Assembly (NCBI RefSeq): GCF_013407935.1
Contig: NZ_JACBZU010000001.1
Coordinates: forward strand, 558,001 to 622,000
Origin: Allomuricauda sp. ARW1Y1
GTDB lineage: Bacteria; Bacteroidota; Bacteroidia; Flavobacteriales; Flavobacteriaceae
Reading direction: 5' to 3'
Length of the DNA stretch: 64,000 bases
The notes under the pieces were generated by a model. That model saw nothing but the letters and a program-made list of their open reading frames with translations, ran no database searches and was not told the DNA's origin. Below are positions 1 to 7,436 of the stretch, in pieces. Numbering within the stretch: position 1 is the first letter of the stretch; every line of letters starts with the position of its first letter. Both the position numbers and the translations under genes were made by a program.

Positions 1-2
1 TG

Positions 3-449
3 ATCCTGCGCATCCAACGAAACCCCGATAGCAACCGTGATAATTTTGAACGAACCGCCCTTCGAATCACAGGCGTAGCATTTTATTTGTTGGTCGTTGG
101 ATTGGTGGTTTCCAGTGTTTACAATATTTGGACAGGCCACAAACCCTTGACTACCTTTTGGGGCGTTGTCATTTCAACCATTTCCATACTGGTGATGTGG
201 ATTTTGGTCTGGTGGAAGCGAAAGGTGGGGCGCCAACTCAATTCAGCTCCTATTTTGGCCGATGCCAACTGTACCTTGGTTTGTGTGTACATGTCGATCA
301 TTTTATTGGTCAGTAGCGGTATCTATGAACTTTTTAAGATTCCATATATAGATAGTATAGGTACCTTGGGCTTGGCCTATTTCGCTTTTTCCGAAGGAAA
401 GGAATGCTTTGAAAAGGCAAGGAGCAACAAACATTGTGCTTGCGATTAA
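3..449 (+). CDS. Cation transporter (CDF-like), C-terminal part
   Basis: The reading frame is open to the window edge, so the N-terminus lies upstream. What remains shows two or more hydrophobic segments (about residues 25-50 and 90-115 of the visible part), then the stretch ILADANCTLVCVYMS and the ending GLAYFAFSEGKECFEKA. The ADA-x-CT motif followed by a hydrophobic helix and an EGKE tail is the pattern of small integral-membrane cation transporters related to the cation diffusion facilitator superfamily (family assignment from memory). Substrate unknown, probably a divalent metal. The coding end overlaps any upstream start of the following methyltransferase, so the two may be co-transcribed. 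Confidence 0.65.
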   Translation: MLRIQRNPDSNRDNFERTALRITGVAFYLLVVGLVVSSVYNIWTGHKPLTTFWGVVISTISILVMWILVWWKRKVGRQLNSAPILADANCTLVCVYMSIILLVSSGIYELFKIPYIDSIGTLGLAYFAFSEGKECFEKARSNKHCACD

Positions 450-466
450 ACCTTAAAAATCACGTA

Positions 467-1072
467 TTGAATAAAAAAGAACATTGGGAAACAGTTTATG
501 GCACCAAAACGCCGGAGGAGGTCAGTTGGACACAAGAAGTGCCGAAAATTTCGTTGGACCTTATCCATTCCCTGTCCCTGAAAAAGAATTCAAAAATCAT
601 AGACGTGGGCGGAGGCGATAGCAAGTTGGTCGATTTTTTGCTGGATGAAGGTTTTGAGGATATTACCGTGTTGGACATTTCTGGAAAGGCATTGGAGCGC
701 GCCAAAGAACGATTGGGCGAACACGCTAAAAAGGTAACATGGATAGAGGCCGATATCATCTCATTTCAACCAAAAGAGAACTACGATGTGTGGCATGACC
801 GTGCTGCTTTTCATTTTTTGACAGAGCCAGAACAGATTCAATCCTATGTAGATTTAGTGAACGAATCGGTACAGGGTCATTTGATTATCGGTACCTTTTC
901 TGAAAATGGCCCTGAAAAATGTAGTGGTCTTCCTATCAAACAATATAATGTGGGTCAAATGGAAGCTACTTTCCAAGAATTTGAAAAGGTGGAATGCCAA
1001 ACCGAACATCACCAAACACCATTTGGGACAACACAGCATTTTCTCTTCTGCAGTTTTAAAAGAAGGTTGTAA
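467..1072 (+). CDS. Class I SAM-dependent methyltransferase
   Basis: Product about 201 aa. Motif I is clear: KIIDVGGGDSKLVDFLL, followed by the acidic end of strand 2 in VLDISGKALERAK and motif IV-like DVWHDRAAFHFL. This is the Rossmann-fold methyltransferase core (Methyltransf_11/25 type); the substrate cannot be told from sequence. No ATG is available near the N-terminus. I chose the TTG at 467, giving M-NKKEHWETVY, because this conserved-looking start lies just after the upstream gene's stop; an earlier TTG at 434 would add 11 residues and overlap it. The stop codon directly abuts the stop of the convergent brnQ gene, with no room for a terminator. Confidence 0.8.
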   Translation: MNKKEHWETVYGTKTPEEVSWTQEVPKISLDLIHSLSLKKNSKIIDVGGGDSKLVDFLLDEGFEDITVLDISGKALERAKERLGEHAKKVTWIEADIISFQPKENYDVWHDRAAFHFLTEPEQIQSYVDLVNESVQGHLIIGTFSENGPEKCSGLPIKQYNVGQMEATFQEFEKVECQTEHHQTPFGTTQHFLFCSFKRRL

Positions 1073-2380
1073 TTATTCTTGGACTATTGGTTTATTTCCA
1101 AAAATCAAGTTTGCCACTACAAAAGCAACCAAGGCGGGCAAAACCCATCCCATTTGATGTTCGCTTAGCGGAATCCAATCGACAACGGGAGCTATTTGTT
1201 CTCCCCATCCCAAACTTCCCAGAAAGTCGGGAACACTAAAAATGGCCGTGACCAGAACAACACTTCGAAACACCCTGGTCGAACTCCAGGCCGAAGGAGC
1301 GGCGTTCAACAAAATCAGCACAATGGTGATGGGATAGATGAACATGAGCGAGGGAACCGCCACCAATATGATGTACCCCACATTAAACTGACCAATGAGC
1401 ACCCCAAGCACACAGCCTAAGAAGGCCGTAATGCGGTAGGCCCAGATGGAATCGTTAAACCGACCTTTTATAAAATCTGAGGTACCCGTAACAATACCGA
1501 CGGCGGTGGTAAAGCAGGCCAAACTCACCAAAATACTCAGGAAAAGATTGGCAGTGCTTCCCAAGGTTGCCATACTAATGCTCCTTAAAAGCGTGGTTCT
1601 AGAGATATCGGCATCAAACGTATTTCCAAAAACGGATCCCGTAAGAATAAGTCCGCCGTAAACCAAAAACAGCCCAATGCCCGCCCAAAGTCCAGCTCTG
1701 CCAATGAGTCTTCGCTTTTCCTCGAACGATGCGGTTTTTTCCTTCAGGTTGATGGAAATAATGATTACCGCGCCTACCACTACGGCCCCAATGGCATCAA
1801 AGGTTTGATAGCCTTCCAATATGCCCGAACTAAATGGACGGTCCATCGTGGACGGGACCATTTCAAAATCAAAACCAAAGACGGCAGTGGCTATCATCAG
1901 CACCAAAATGATGAGGATTGCCGGCGTCAATAATTTGCCCAAGGCATCCAGCATTTTACTGCGATTGATGGCAAACACGAACACCAACAAAAAATATACC
2001 AGGCTCGTGAGCCAAGAGGGGGCATCCCAAAAGGGCTGAATGGCCATTTCGTGTGTTACCGAAGCGGTTCTGGGTGATGGCAATGCAATGGCGATGGCAT
2101 AAATAAGGTAGCAGTAGATGATGCTAAAACGGGGCGATACCTTTTTGCCAAAATCGAACAAGGTGCCCTGCAGTTTGGCGTGTGCTACAATGCCCAAAAT
2201 AGGAATGAGTACTCCCGAAATGCAAAACCCCAAGGTGACCAGCCACCATAAATTGCCCGACTTAAACCCCAAAAGTGGAGGTAAAACAAGGTTGCCCGCG
2301 CCAAAAAAGAGGGAAAAAAGGGCAAAAGCCGTAATCGTTAACGATTTTTTATTGATGGGTTGTTGATAATTTGTTTTCAA
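1073..2380 (-). CDS. brnQ: Branched-chain amino acid:cation symporter BrnQ
   Basis: A 435-residue, highly hydrophobic protein with about 12 predicted membrane helices. The N-terminus reads LTITAFALFSLFFGAGNLV and is followed by PPLLG, the signature start of the LIVCS family (Na+ or H+ coupled uptake of Leu, Ile and Val at the inner membrane). Length matches family members (about 430-440 aa). The only plausible start is a TTG at 2380; there is no ATG before the conserved N-terminal helix. It converges on the methyltransferase and stands alone on its strand. Confidence 0.93.
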   Translation of the reverse strand: MKTNYQQPINKKSLTITAFALFSLFFGAGNLVLPPLLGFKSGNLWWLVTLGFCISGVLIPILGIVAHAKLQGTLFDFGKKVSPRFSIIYCYLIYAIAIALPSPRTASVTHEMAIQPFWDAPSWLTSLVYFLLVFVFAINRSKMLDALGKLLTPAILIILVLMIATAVFGFDFEMVPSTMDRPFSSGILEGYQTFDAIGAVVVGAVIIISINLKEKTASFEEKRRLIGRAGLWAGIGLFLVYGGLILTGSVFGNTFDADISRTTLLRSISMATLGSTANLFLSILVSLACFTTAVGIVTGTSDFIKGRFNDSIWAYRITAFLGCVLGVLIGQFNVGYIILVAVPSLMFIYPITIVLILLNAAPSAWSSTRVFRSVVLVTAIFSVPDFLGSLGWGEQIAPVVDWIPLSEHQMGWVLPALVAFVVANLIFGNKPIVQE

Positions 2381-2621
2381 TACGGTATCTTACAAAAGTG
2401 TTTTTGAGCGGAAAAAGACAGCTTTTCAACGATTTTATGGTATTTCATCGAAAAAAATGTTTTATCGAGATAAAGGTGAAATAAAAAGTTATCAACATCC
2501 GTTCCTATAAAAATAAACGTATTAAACTCATATTTCTATAACATAAAACTACGAACCAAATTAAGCATTTTTCGAAGCCCCATTTCGTAATCCAGTGCTT
2601 TTCTCCAAACAACACCAGCTA
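2381..2621. other. Divergent intergenic region, brnQ / zinc-ribbon gene
   Basis: AT-rich spacer carrying the promoters of two divergent genes. It contains a TTTCATCGAA-type word followed by an inverted repeat (TTTATC-GA-GATAAA, 2461-2474), related to the elements upstream of the subtilase gene at 16945. I see no coding potential. Confidence 0.6.
2441..2474 (+). promoter_or_regulatory. Possible regulator-binding repeat (ATCGA words)
   Basis: TATTTCATCGAA at 2441-2452 and TTTATCGAGATAAA at 2461-2474 share the ATCGA core, 17 bp apart. The same two words occur 21 bp apart upstream of the secreted subtilase. It may be a response-regulator site or chance in AT-rich DNA; the unequal spacing weakens the case. 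Confidence 0.3.
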
Positions 2622-2876
2622 ATGAAAACAACTACTATGCAACATGGCAACAAATTCACCTCCTTCTTCTGCAGTTTGTTCGGCCATCATTACGTGGTTT
2701 CCAAAAAGGTGACCCAACACATTAAGGAGTACAAATGCATCCACTGCCAAAAAGAGGTCACTACCGATGTAAGTGGCAAACTCTCTGCACTGACACCTCA
2801 AATGCAAGAGATCAACAGTACTTTGGAAGATATGTACAGAAAACGCAAAAACAGGGTGGTGCACCAAGTGGCATAG
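2622..2876 (+). CDS. Small zinc-ribbon protein of unknown function
   Basis: 84 aa from the ATG at 2622 (MKTTTMQHGN); a second ATG at 2637 is also possible. The visible features are CSLFGHHYVV, then KEYKCIHCQKEVT, giving a Cys...His-His...Cys-x2-Cys set able to bind one zinc ion, and a basic tail MYRKRKNRVV. The CxLFGH...CxxC layout resembles the short DUF1660-like zinc ribbons, but I am not sure of the family. No signal peptide or membrane helix, so probably cytoplasmic. It stands alone with its own promoter region and a structured 3' end. Confidence 0.65.
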   Translation: MKTTTMQHGNKFTSFFCSLFGHHYVVSKKVTQHIKEYKCIHCQKEVTTDVSGKLSALTPQMQEINSTLEDMYRKRKNRVVHQVA

Positions 2877-2909
2877 CCCTTTTTTGATTTAGGAAAAGGC
2901 CCAAATCTT

Positions 2910-2999
2910 ATCCCGAAAACTTAAGTTATTACCTGCTGCTAATGGTTGCGTGCCCCAATGCCATGATGTAGGGAAGTCTTGATTTTCGGGATTTTTTTT
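2910..2999 (+). terminator. Long-looped hairpin with poly-T (terminator or small RNA)
   Basis: ATCCCGAAAA (2910-2919) is exactly complementary to TTTTCGGGAT (2983-2992), enclosing a 63-nt loop, and is followed by eight T residues that run into the stop codon of convergent thiL. It could terminate the zinc-ribbon transcript; the large loop is unusual for a simple terminator. Confidence 0.45.
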
Positions 3000-4044
3000 A
3001 TTTGTTGAACGAGTTCCAGCCCTGTGCGGTAATTGGAATCTTGGTATTGGCCCTGCTCACCAAATGGATGCCTTCGCTCTTTTCGGTCATGTGGCCGATA
3101 ACCGTTAAATTGGGGTTGCCCTTGATTTTTGGGAAATCTGCCTGGTCGATGGTAAACAACAACTCGTAATCCTCTCCGCCGCTCAAGGCAATCATGGTGC
3201 TATCCATCTTAAACTCTTCCGAAGCGGAAATTACCGTAGGATCTAACGGGATTTTATCCTCAAAAACATTACAGCCTGTATTGCTATGCTTGCACAAATG
3301 TATGACTTCCGAAGAAAGACCATCGCTGATGTCGATCATGGAGGTAGGTTTTACTTCCAGTTTTTTGAGCAGTTCCACAATATCTTTTCTGGCTTCTGGC
3401 TTTAATTGCCGTTCCACGATGTAGGAATAAGGCTCAAGGTCGGGCTGGCTGTTGGGGTTGACCTTAAAAACTTCTTTCTCCCGCTCCAAAACCTGAAGTC
3501 CAAGGTAGGCACCGCCAATATCCCCGGTCACCACCAACAAATCGTTGGGCTTTGCCCCTTTACGGTAAACAATGTCATTCTCGTCTGCCGCGCCGATCGC
3601 CGTAACACTAATGATCATTCCCCGTGTGGAGGAAGTGGTATCTCCCCCTACCAAATCCACATGGTACAATTTGCACGCCAAGGCAACGCCTTCATAAAAC
3701 TCTTCAAGTGCTTCCAAAGGAAATCTGTTGGAGATTGCCAAAGAAACCGTGACTTGTGTGGCCATGGCATTCATGGCATACACGTCCGACAGGTTCACCA
3801 TCACCGACTTATAGCCCAGATGCTTTAGGGGCATATAGCTCAAATCAAAATGGACTCCTTCCACCAGCATGTCGGTGGTAACAATGGTTTTTTTGCCGTT
3901 ATAATCCATTACGGCGGCATCGTCGCCTACGCCTATAATGGAGGAAGGCTGTTGGAGTTCAAAGTTTTTGGTAAGGTGTTCTATCAGGCCAAATTCGCCC
4001 AATTCTTCCAATGAAGTTCGTTCTTGATTCTTGTCTTCTAGCAT
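2998..4044 (-). CDS. thiL: Thiamine-monophosphate kinase ThiL
   Basis: 348 aa. Phosphorylates thiamine monophosphate to thiamine diphosphate with ATP in the cytoplasm. The N-terminal AIRS-type half shows IGVGDDAAVMD, TTDMLVEGVHFD and SVMVNLSDVYAMNA, which carry the Mg-binding aspartates. DLVGGDTTSS is the conserved central GGDT motif and IDISDGLSSEV and LSGGEDYELLFT are the C-terminal signature motifs. The length is typical. The ATG at 4044 gives a standard N-terminus. No other thiamine gene lies nearby. A TATTTTTG box sits only four bases upstream of the start codon, suggesting a leaderless or nearly leaderless transcript. Confidence 0.95.
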   Translation of the reverse strand: MLEDKNQERTSLEELGEFGLIEHLTKNFELQQPSSIIGVGDDAAVMDYNGKKTIVTTDMLVEGVHFDLSYMPLKHLGYKSVMVNLSDVYAMNAMATQVTVSLAISNRFPLEALEEFYEGVALACKLYHVDLVGGDTTSSTRGMIISVTAIGAADENDIVYRKGAKPNDLLVVTGDIGGAYLGLQVLEREKEVFKVNPNSQPDLEPYSYIVERQLKPEARKDIVELLKKLEVKPTSMIDISDGLSSEVIHLCKHSNTGCNVFEDKIPLDPTVISASEEFKMDSTMIALSGGEDYELLFTIDQADFPKIKGNPNLTVIGHMTEKSEGIHLVSRANTKIPITAQGWNSFNK

Positions 4045-4048
4045 TTTG

Positions 4049-4056
4049 CAAAAATA
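4049..4056 (-). promoter_or_regulatory. Possible -7 box of thiL
   Basis: Minus-strand TATTTTTG fits the Bacteroidota TAnnTTTG consensus. It ends four bases before the ATG, so transcription would begin at about the start codon. I see no good -33 TTG element. Confidence 0.3.
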
Positions 4057-4254
4057 ATGAGGATTATCGTAAATTTAGGTTTAGGGTGGAACATTAATTT
4101 TTTTGGCGTAACTAGGTCAAAATCACGAAAAAGCCTTGTGGAATCGCCATGTATGGGCGTAAGGTATGAATCTATGCGAATTTCCATAGGAAACGCCTAT
4201 CGAATCATACGTTATAATAATGTTAGTTGCTATGGTAAAACCCTTCTTAAACAG

Positions 4255-4262
4255 TATATTTG
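4255..4262 (+). promoter_or_regulatory. -7 box of the suf operon
   Basis: TATATTTG is a perfect match to the Bacteroidota TAnnTTTG element, 28 bases upstream of the sufA ATG. A TTG at 4227-4229 could be the -33 element, although the 25-base spacing is longer than usual. Confidence 0.6.
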
Positions 4263-4290
4263 TAGGCTATTTAGATTAAATACAAGTAAG

Positions 4291-4620
4291 ATGATTAAGG
4301 TTTCGGAATCGGCCAAGCATAAAGTAGTGTCACTCATGACCGAGGAAGGTTTTGATGCGACCACCGATTTTGTGCGTGTTGGCGTAAAGAGCGGAGGGTG
4401 CAGTGGATTGTCTTATGAATTGAAATTTGACAAATCCGCAGCGGATACAGATAAGGTTTTTGAAGATAATGAGGTCAGAATCATTGTGGACAAAAAGAGT
4501 TTTCTGTATTTGGTAGGCACCACATTGGAATATTCCGGAGGTTTGAACGGTAAAGGTTTTGTGTTCAACAATCCCAATGCCCAAAGAACCTGCGGATGTG
4601 GAGAAAGTTTTTCACTATAA
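4291..4620 (+). CDS. sufA: A-type iron-sulfur carrier SufA (HesB/IscA family)
   Basis: 109 aa. Carries nascent Fe-S clusters from the SufBCD scaffold to target proteins. The three conserved cysteines are present: one in GGCSGLSYEL and two in the C-terminal CGCGESF. The reading frame is open back to 4057, but the family starts at IKVSESA, the ATG at 4291 gives the expected length, and a good promoter box lies inside the extended region, so the upstream part is not coding. First gene of the suf operon; sufB follows after 40 bases. Confidence 0.93.
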   Translation: MIKVSESAKHKVVSLMTEEGFDATTDFVRVGVKSGGCSGLSYELKFDKSAADTDKVFEDNEVRIIVDKKSFLYLVGTTLEYSGGLNGKGFVFNNPNAQRTCGCGESFSL

Positions 4621-4660
4621 ACATTGACTAAAGGCCTGTAATTGGCTAACTTAAAGATAT

Positions 4661-6106
4661 ATGGCTTATACAGAGGAAGAATTAAAGAAAGAACTGGAAA
4701 CCAAGGAATACGAGTATGGTTTCTACACAGATATTGAATCGGATACGTTGCCCAAAGGGCTGAACGAGGACATCGTGATTGCCATTTCCAAAAAGAAGGA
4801 GGAACCCGATTGGATGACGGAGTGGCGATTAGAAGCCTTTCGTGCATGGCAGGAAATGGAGGAACCCGAATGGGCCAATGTGAAATACAAGAAACCTGAT
4901 TTTCAGGATATTTCATATTATTCCGCCCCGAATAAAAAGCCGAAGTACAACAGCTTGGACGAAGTAGACCCTGAATTGCTGGAGACCTTCAAGAAGTTGG
5001 GCATTTCCGTTGACGAACAAAAGAAACTGGCTGGGGTTGCCGTGGATATAGTGATGGATTCCGTTTCCGTGGCCACCACCTTTAAAAAGACCTTGGCCGA
5101 GAAAGGAATCATTTTCTGCTCAATTTCCGAGGCCATCCAAGAACATCCGGAATTGGTAAAGAAGTATCTAGGTACTGTGGTGCCCAAAAAGGATAATTTT
5201 TATGCGGCCCTGAACTCTGCGGTATTCTCCGATGGGTCCTTCTGCTATATTCCTAAAGGGGTTAGATGTCCGATGGAGCTTTCCACCTATTTCCGTATCA
5301 ATCAAGCGGGAACAGGACAGTTCGAACGAACTTTGGTGGTTGCCGAAGAAGGCAGTTATGTGAGTTATCTCGAAGGTTGTACGGCGCCCATGCGTGACGA
5401 AAACCAATTGCACGCTGCAGTGGTTGAGCTCATTGCGCTGGACAATGCAGAAATCAAATATTCCACGGTACAAAACTGGTACCCCGGTAACAACGAAGGT
5501 AAAGGGGGCGTTTTCAACTTTGTGACCAAACGTGGACTTTGCGAAAAGAACGCCAAGATTTCTTGGACACAAGTTGAGACCGGTTCAGCCGTGACCTGGA
5601 AATATCCATCCTGCATTTTGAAAGGGGACAACTCCATTGGGGAGTTCTATTCCATTGCGGTAACCAATAATTTTCAACAGGCCGATACAGGAACCAAGAT
5701 GGTTCACTTAGGAAAAAACACCAAGAGTACCATAATCTCCAAGGGAATTTCCGCAGGCCAGTCACAAAACAGCTATCGAGGATTGGTACAGGTGAACAGC
5801 CGTGCCGAAAACGCCAGGAACTTCTCCCAGTGTGATTCCCTTTTGATGGGCAATCGCTGCGGAGCTCACACCTTCCCTTATATTGAAGCCAAAAACAAAA
5901 CGGCACAGATAGAGCATGAGGCTACGACCAGTAAAATTGGTGAGGACCAAATTTTCTATTGCAACCAAAGGGGAATCGATACCGAAAAGGCCATTGCGTT
6001 GATCGTAAACGGATTTAGTAAGGAAGTGCTCAACAAACTTCCCATGGAATTTGCCGTGGAAGCCCAAAAACTATTGGAAATCAGTTTGGAAGGCTCCGTT
6101 GGGTAG
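4661..6106 (+). CDS. sufB: Fe-S cluster assembly scaffold subunit SufB
   Basis: 481 aa, the usual length. Core subunit of the SufBC2D scaffold on which clusters are built in the cytoplasm. Recognisable features are [40 protein letters not shown] (conserved Cys in the beta-helix core), and [20 protein letters not shown] near the C-terminus, followed by [20 protein letters not shown]. The beta-helical core and C-terminal helical region are complete. It is the second gene of the operon; the 99-base gap to sufC contains a fragment of a dispersed repeat. Confidence 0.97.
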   Translation: MAYTEEELKKELETKEYEYGFYTDIESDTLPKGLNEDIVIAISKKKEEPDWMTEWRLEAFRAWQEMEEPEWANVKYKKPDFQDISYYSAPNKKPKYNSLDEVDPELLETFKKLGISVDEQKKLAGVAVDIVMDSVSVATTFKKTLAEKGIIFCSISEAIQEHPELVKKYLGTVVPKKDNFYAALNSAVFSDGSFCYIPKGVRCPMELSTYFRINQAGTGQFERTLVVAEEGSYVSYLEGCTAPMRDENQLHAAVVELIALDNAEIKYSTVQNWYPGNNEGKGGVFNFVTKRGLCEKNAKISWTQVETGSAVTWKYPSCILKGDNSIGEFYSIAVTNNFQQADTGTKMVHLGKNTKSTIISKGISAGQSQNSYRGLVQVNSRAENARNFSQCDSLLMGNRCGAHTFPYIEAKNKTAQIEHEATTSKIGEDQIFYCNQRGIDTEKAIALIVNGFSKEVLNKLPMEFAVEAQKLLEISLEGSVG

Positions 6107-6141
6107 CTTCTACTACGCTCAACCACCCAAAACCCGATTTG

Positions 6142-6162
6142 GCGATTGAGCGAAGTCGAAAT
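6142..6162 (+). repeat. Fragment of dispersed repeat family A
   Basis: ATTGAGCGAAGTCGAAAT matches the core of the longer family A repeats at 11829, 12177 and 57879. It sits in the sufB-sufC gap. Confidence 0.55.
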
Positions 6163-6205
6163 CACAAATTTTAAGATAGAACATAATTTTTGAAGAAGAG
6201 AAATC

Positions 6206-6958
6206 ATGCTAGAAATAAAAAATTTACACGCAAGCGTAGAGGACAAGGAAATCCTTAAGGGAATAGACCTGAAAGTAAATGCGGGAGAGGTGCACGCCAT
6301 TATGGGCCCCAACGGCTCTGGGAAAAGCACCTTGGCCGAAGTAATTGCAGGTCAAGAAGAGTTTGAGGTGGGCGAAGGAACCATTCTCTTGGAAGGAGAA
6401 GATTTGGGAGAACTTTCACCAGAGGAAAGAGCGCACAAAGGAGTGTTCCTTTCCTTCCAATATCCAGTTGAAATCCCAGGGGTATCGGTGACCAACTTCA
6501 TGAAGACCGCTATCAACGAATCCAGAAAAGCACAAGGCTTGGAAGATATGCCGGCCAACGAAATGCTGAAAAAGATTCGTGAAAAGTCCGAAATGTTGGA
6601 AATCGACAGGAAATTTCTTTCCCGTTCCTTGAACGAAGGCTTCTCTGGAGGTGAAAAGAAGCGTAACGAGATTTTCCAAATGGCGATGATGGAACCCAAA
6701 TTGGCCATTTTGGACGAAACTGATTCCGGACTTGACATTGATGCCCTTCGTATCGTGGCGAACGGGGTAAACAAATTGCGCAGCAAGGATAACGCCATTA
6801 TCGTAATTACCCACTACCAACGTTTGCTGGAATACATCGTGCCGGATTTTGTACATGTATTGCACAATGGAAAAATAGTGAAATCCGGAACCAAGGAATT
6901 GGCGTTGGAGTTGGAAGAGAAAGGTTACGATTGGCTGAAAGAGGATGCTGTAGTTTAG
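6206..6958 (+). CDS. sufC: Fe-S cluster assembly ATPase SufC
   Basis: 250 aa ABC-type ATPase that partners SufB and SufD. Walker A is GPNGSGKST (about residue 34), the ABC signature region is SGGEKKRNEIFQMAM, and Walker B is LAILDETDSGLDID. ITHYQRLLEYIVPDFVHVLH holds the H-loop histidine and the SufC-type C-terminus. ATP binding drives the conformational change that exposes the cluster-assembly site at the SufB-SufD interface. sufD normally follows directly; here about 480 bases carrying another gene separate them. Confidence 0.97.
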   Translation: MLEIKNLHASVEDKEILKGIDLKVNAGEVHAIMGPNGSGKSTLAEVIAGQEEFEVGEGTILLEGEDLGELSPEERAHKGVFLSFQYPVEIPGVSVTNFMKTAINESRKAQGLEDMPANEMLKKIREKSEMLEIDRKFLSRSLNEGFSGGEKKRNEIFQMAMMEPKLAILDETDSGLDIDALRIVANGVNKLRSKDNAIIVITHYQRLLEYIVPDFVHVLHNGKIVKSGTKELALELEEKGYDWLKEDAVV

Positions 6959-6961
6959 GAG

Positions 6962-6982
6962 TTTCACGTTTAATGTTGTTCC
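6962..6982 (-). repeat. Left heptad flank of the four-helix-bundle unit
   Basis: Three in-phase heptads resembling TTTCAGG, the complement of the right-hand CCTGAAA array. It lies immediately 5' of the small gene and replaces an ordinary leader. Confidence 0.45.
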
Positions 6983-6988
6983 TAATCA

Positions 6989-7396
6989 ATGGCTACCATA
7001 AAGAGATTTGAAGATTTAGAAATCTGGCAGGAAGCCAGAAAGCTATGCCAAGATATCATCCGTATCGCAAATGATACAGAATTAAAGAATCATTTTAGAC
7101 TGAGGGATCAGATAAAGGCGTCATCGGGTTCTGTAATGGACAATATCACTGAGGGCTTTGAGAGGGATGGCAACTTGGAATTCAGACAATTTCTTTCTAT
7201 TGCAAAAGGTTCTGCCGGTGAAGCAAGATCACAATTGTACCGAGTTTTTGATAATAATTATATCACCATTGATGAACTGCAAAAACTGACTTCGGAATAC
7301 GAAATCCTAAGTCGGAAAATTGCAAACTTCATCAACTATTTGAATAAAAAGGATTTTAAAGGAGTAAAGTTTAAGGAGAATCAGCTTGAAACCTGA
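6989..7396 (+). CDS. Four helix bundle protein (S23/Avd-like family)
   Basis: 135 aa, entirely alpha-helical by composition. It starts MATIKRFEDLEIWQEARKL and contains LRDQIKASSGSVMDNITEGF, RQFLSIAKGSAGEARSQLYR and a last helix of YEILSRKIANFINYL. FEDLxxWQxAxxL and the SVxxNIxEGF stretch are hallmarks of the family first seen as proteins of 23S rRNA intervening sequences, which also includes the accessory protein of diversity-generating retroelements. Molecular function is unsettled; some members bind nucleic acid. No link to Fe-S chemistry is visible. The last codons (LET-stop) are made of heptad repeat sequence, so the array reaches into the gene. Confidence 0.88.
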   Translation: MATIKRFEDLEIWQEARKLCQDIIRIANDTELKNHFRLRDQIKASSGSVMDNITEGFERDGNLEFRQFLSIAKGSAGEARSQLYRVFDNNYITIDELQKLTSEYEILSRKIANFINYLNKKDFKGVKFKENQLET

Positions 7397-7433
7397 AACC
7401 TGAAACCTGAAATCCTTAACCTGAAACATTAAA
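7385..7433 (+). repeat. Heptanucleotide array CCTGAAA at the 3' end of the four-helix gene
   Basis: Seven consecutive in-phase 7-base units, four of them exactly CCTGAAA. The stop codon of the upstream gene (7394-7396) lies in the second unit and the sufD start follows four bases after the last. Confidence 0.8.
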
Positions 7434-7436
7434 AAA

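Larger units (their letters stand above)
6959..7433 (+). mobile_element. Candidate four-helix-bundle insertion unit with inverted heptad flanks
   Basis: Segment between sufC and sufD containing one small gene. The left flank reads in 7-base steps as TTTCACG, TTTAATG, TTGTTCC (6962-6982). The right flank reads CTTGAAA, four CCTGAAA units, TCCTTAA and CATTAAA (7385-7433), which is the complementary orientation (TTTCAGG). The gene is therefore bracketed by degenerate inverted heptads. That this is a transferable unit is inference. Confidence 0.45.

Noticed and set aside
4057-4290. N-terminal extension of SufA by 78 residues
   Set aside because: The extension contains the TATATTTG promoter box and has no similarity to the family; SufA starts at 4291.
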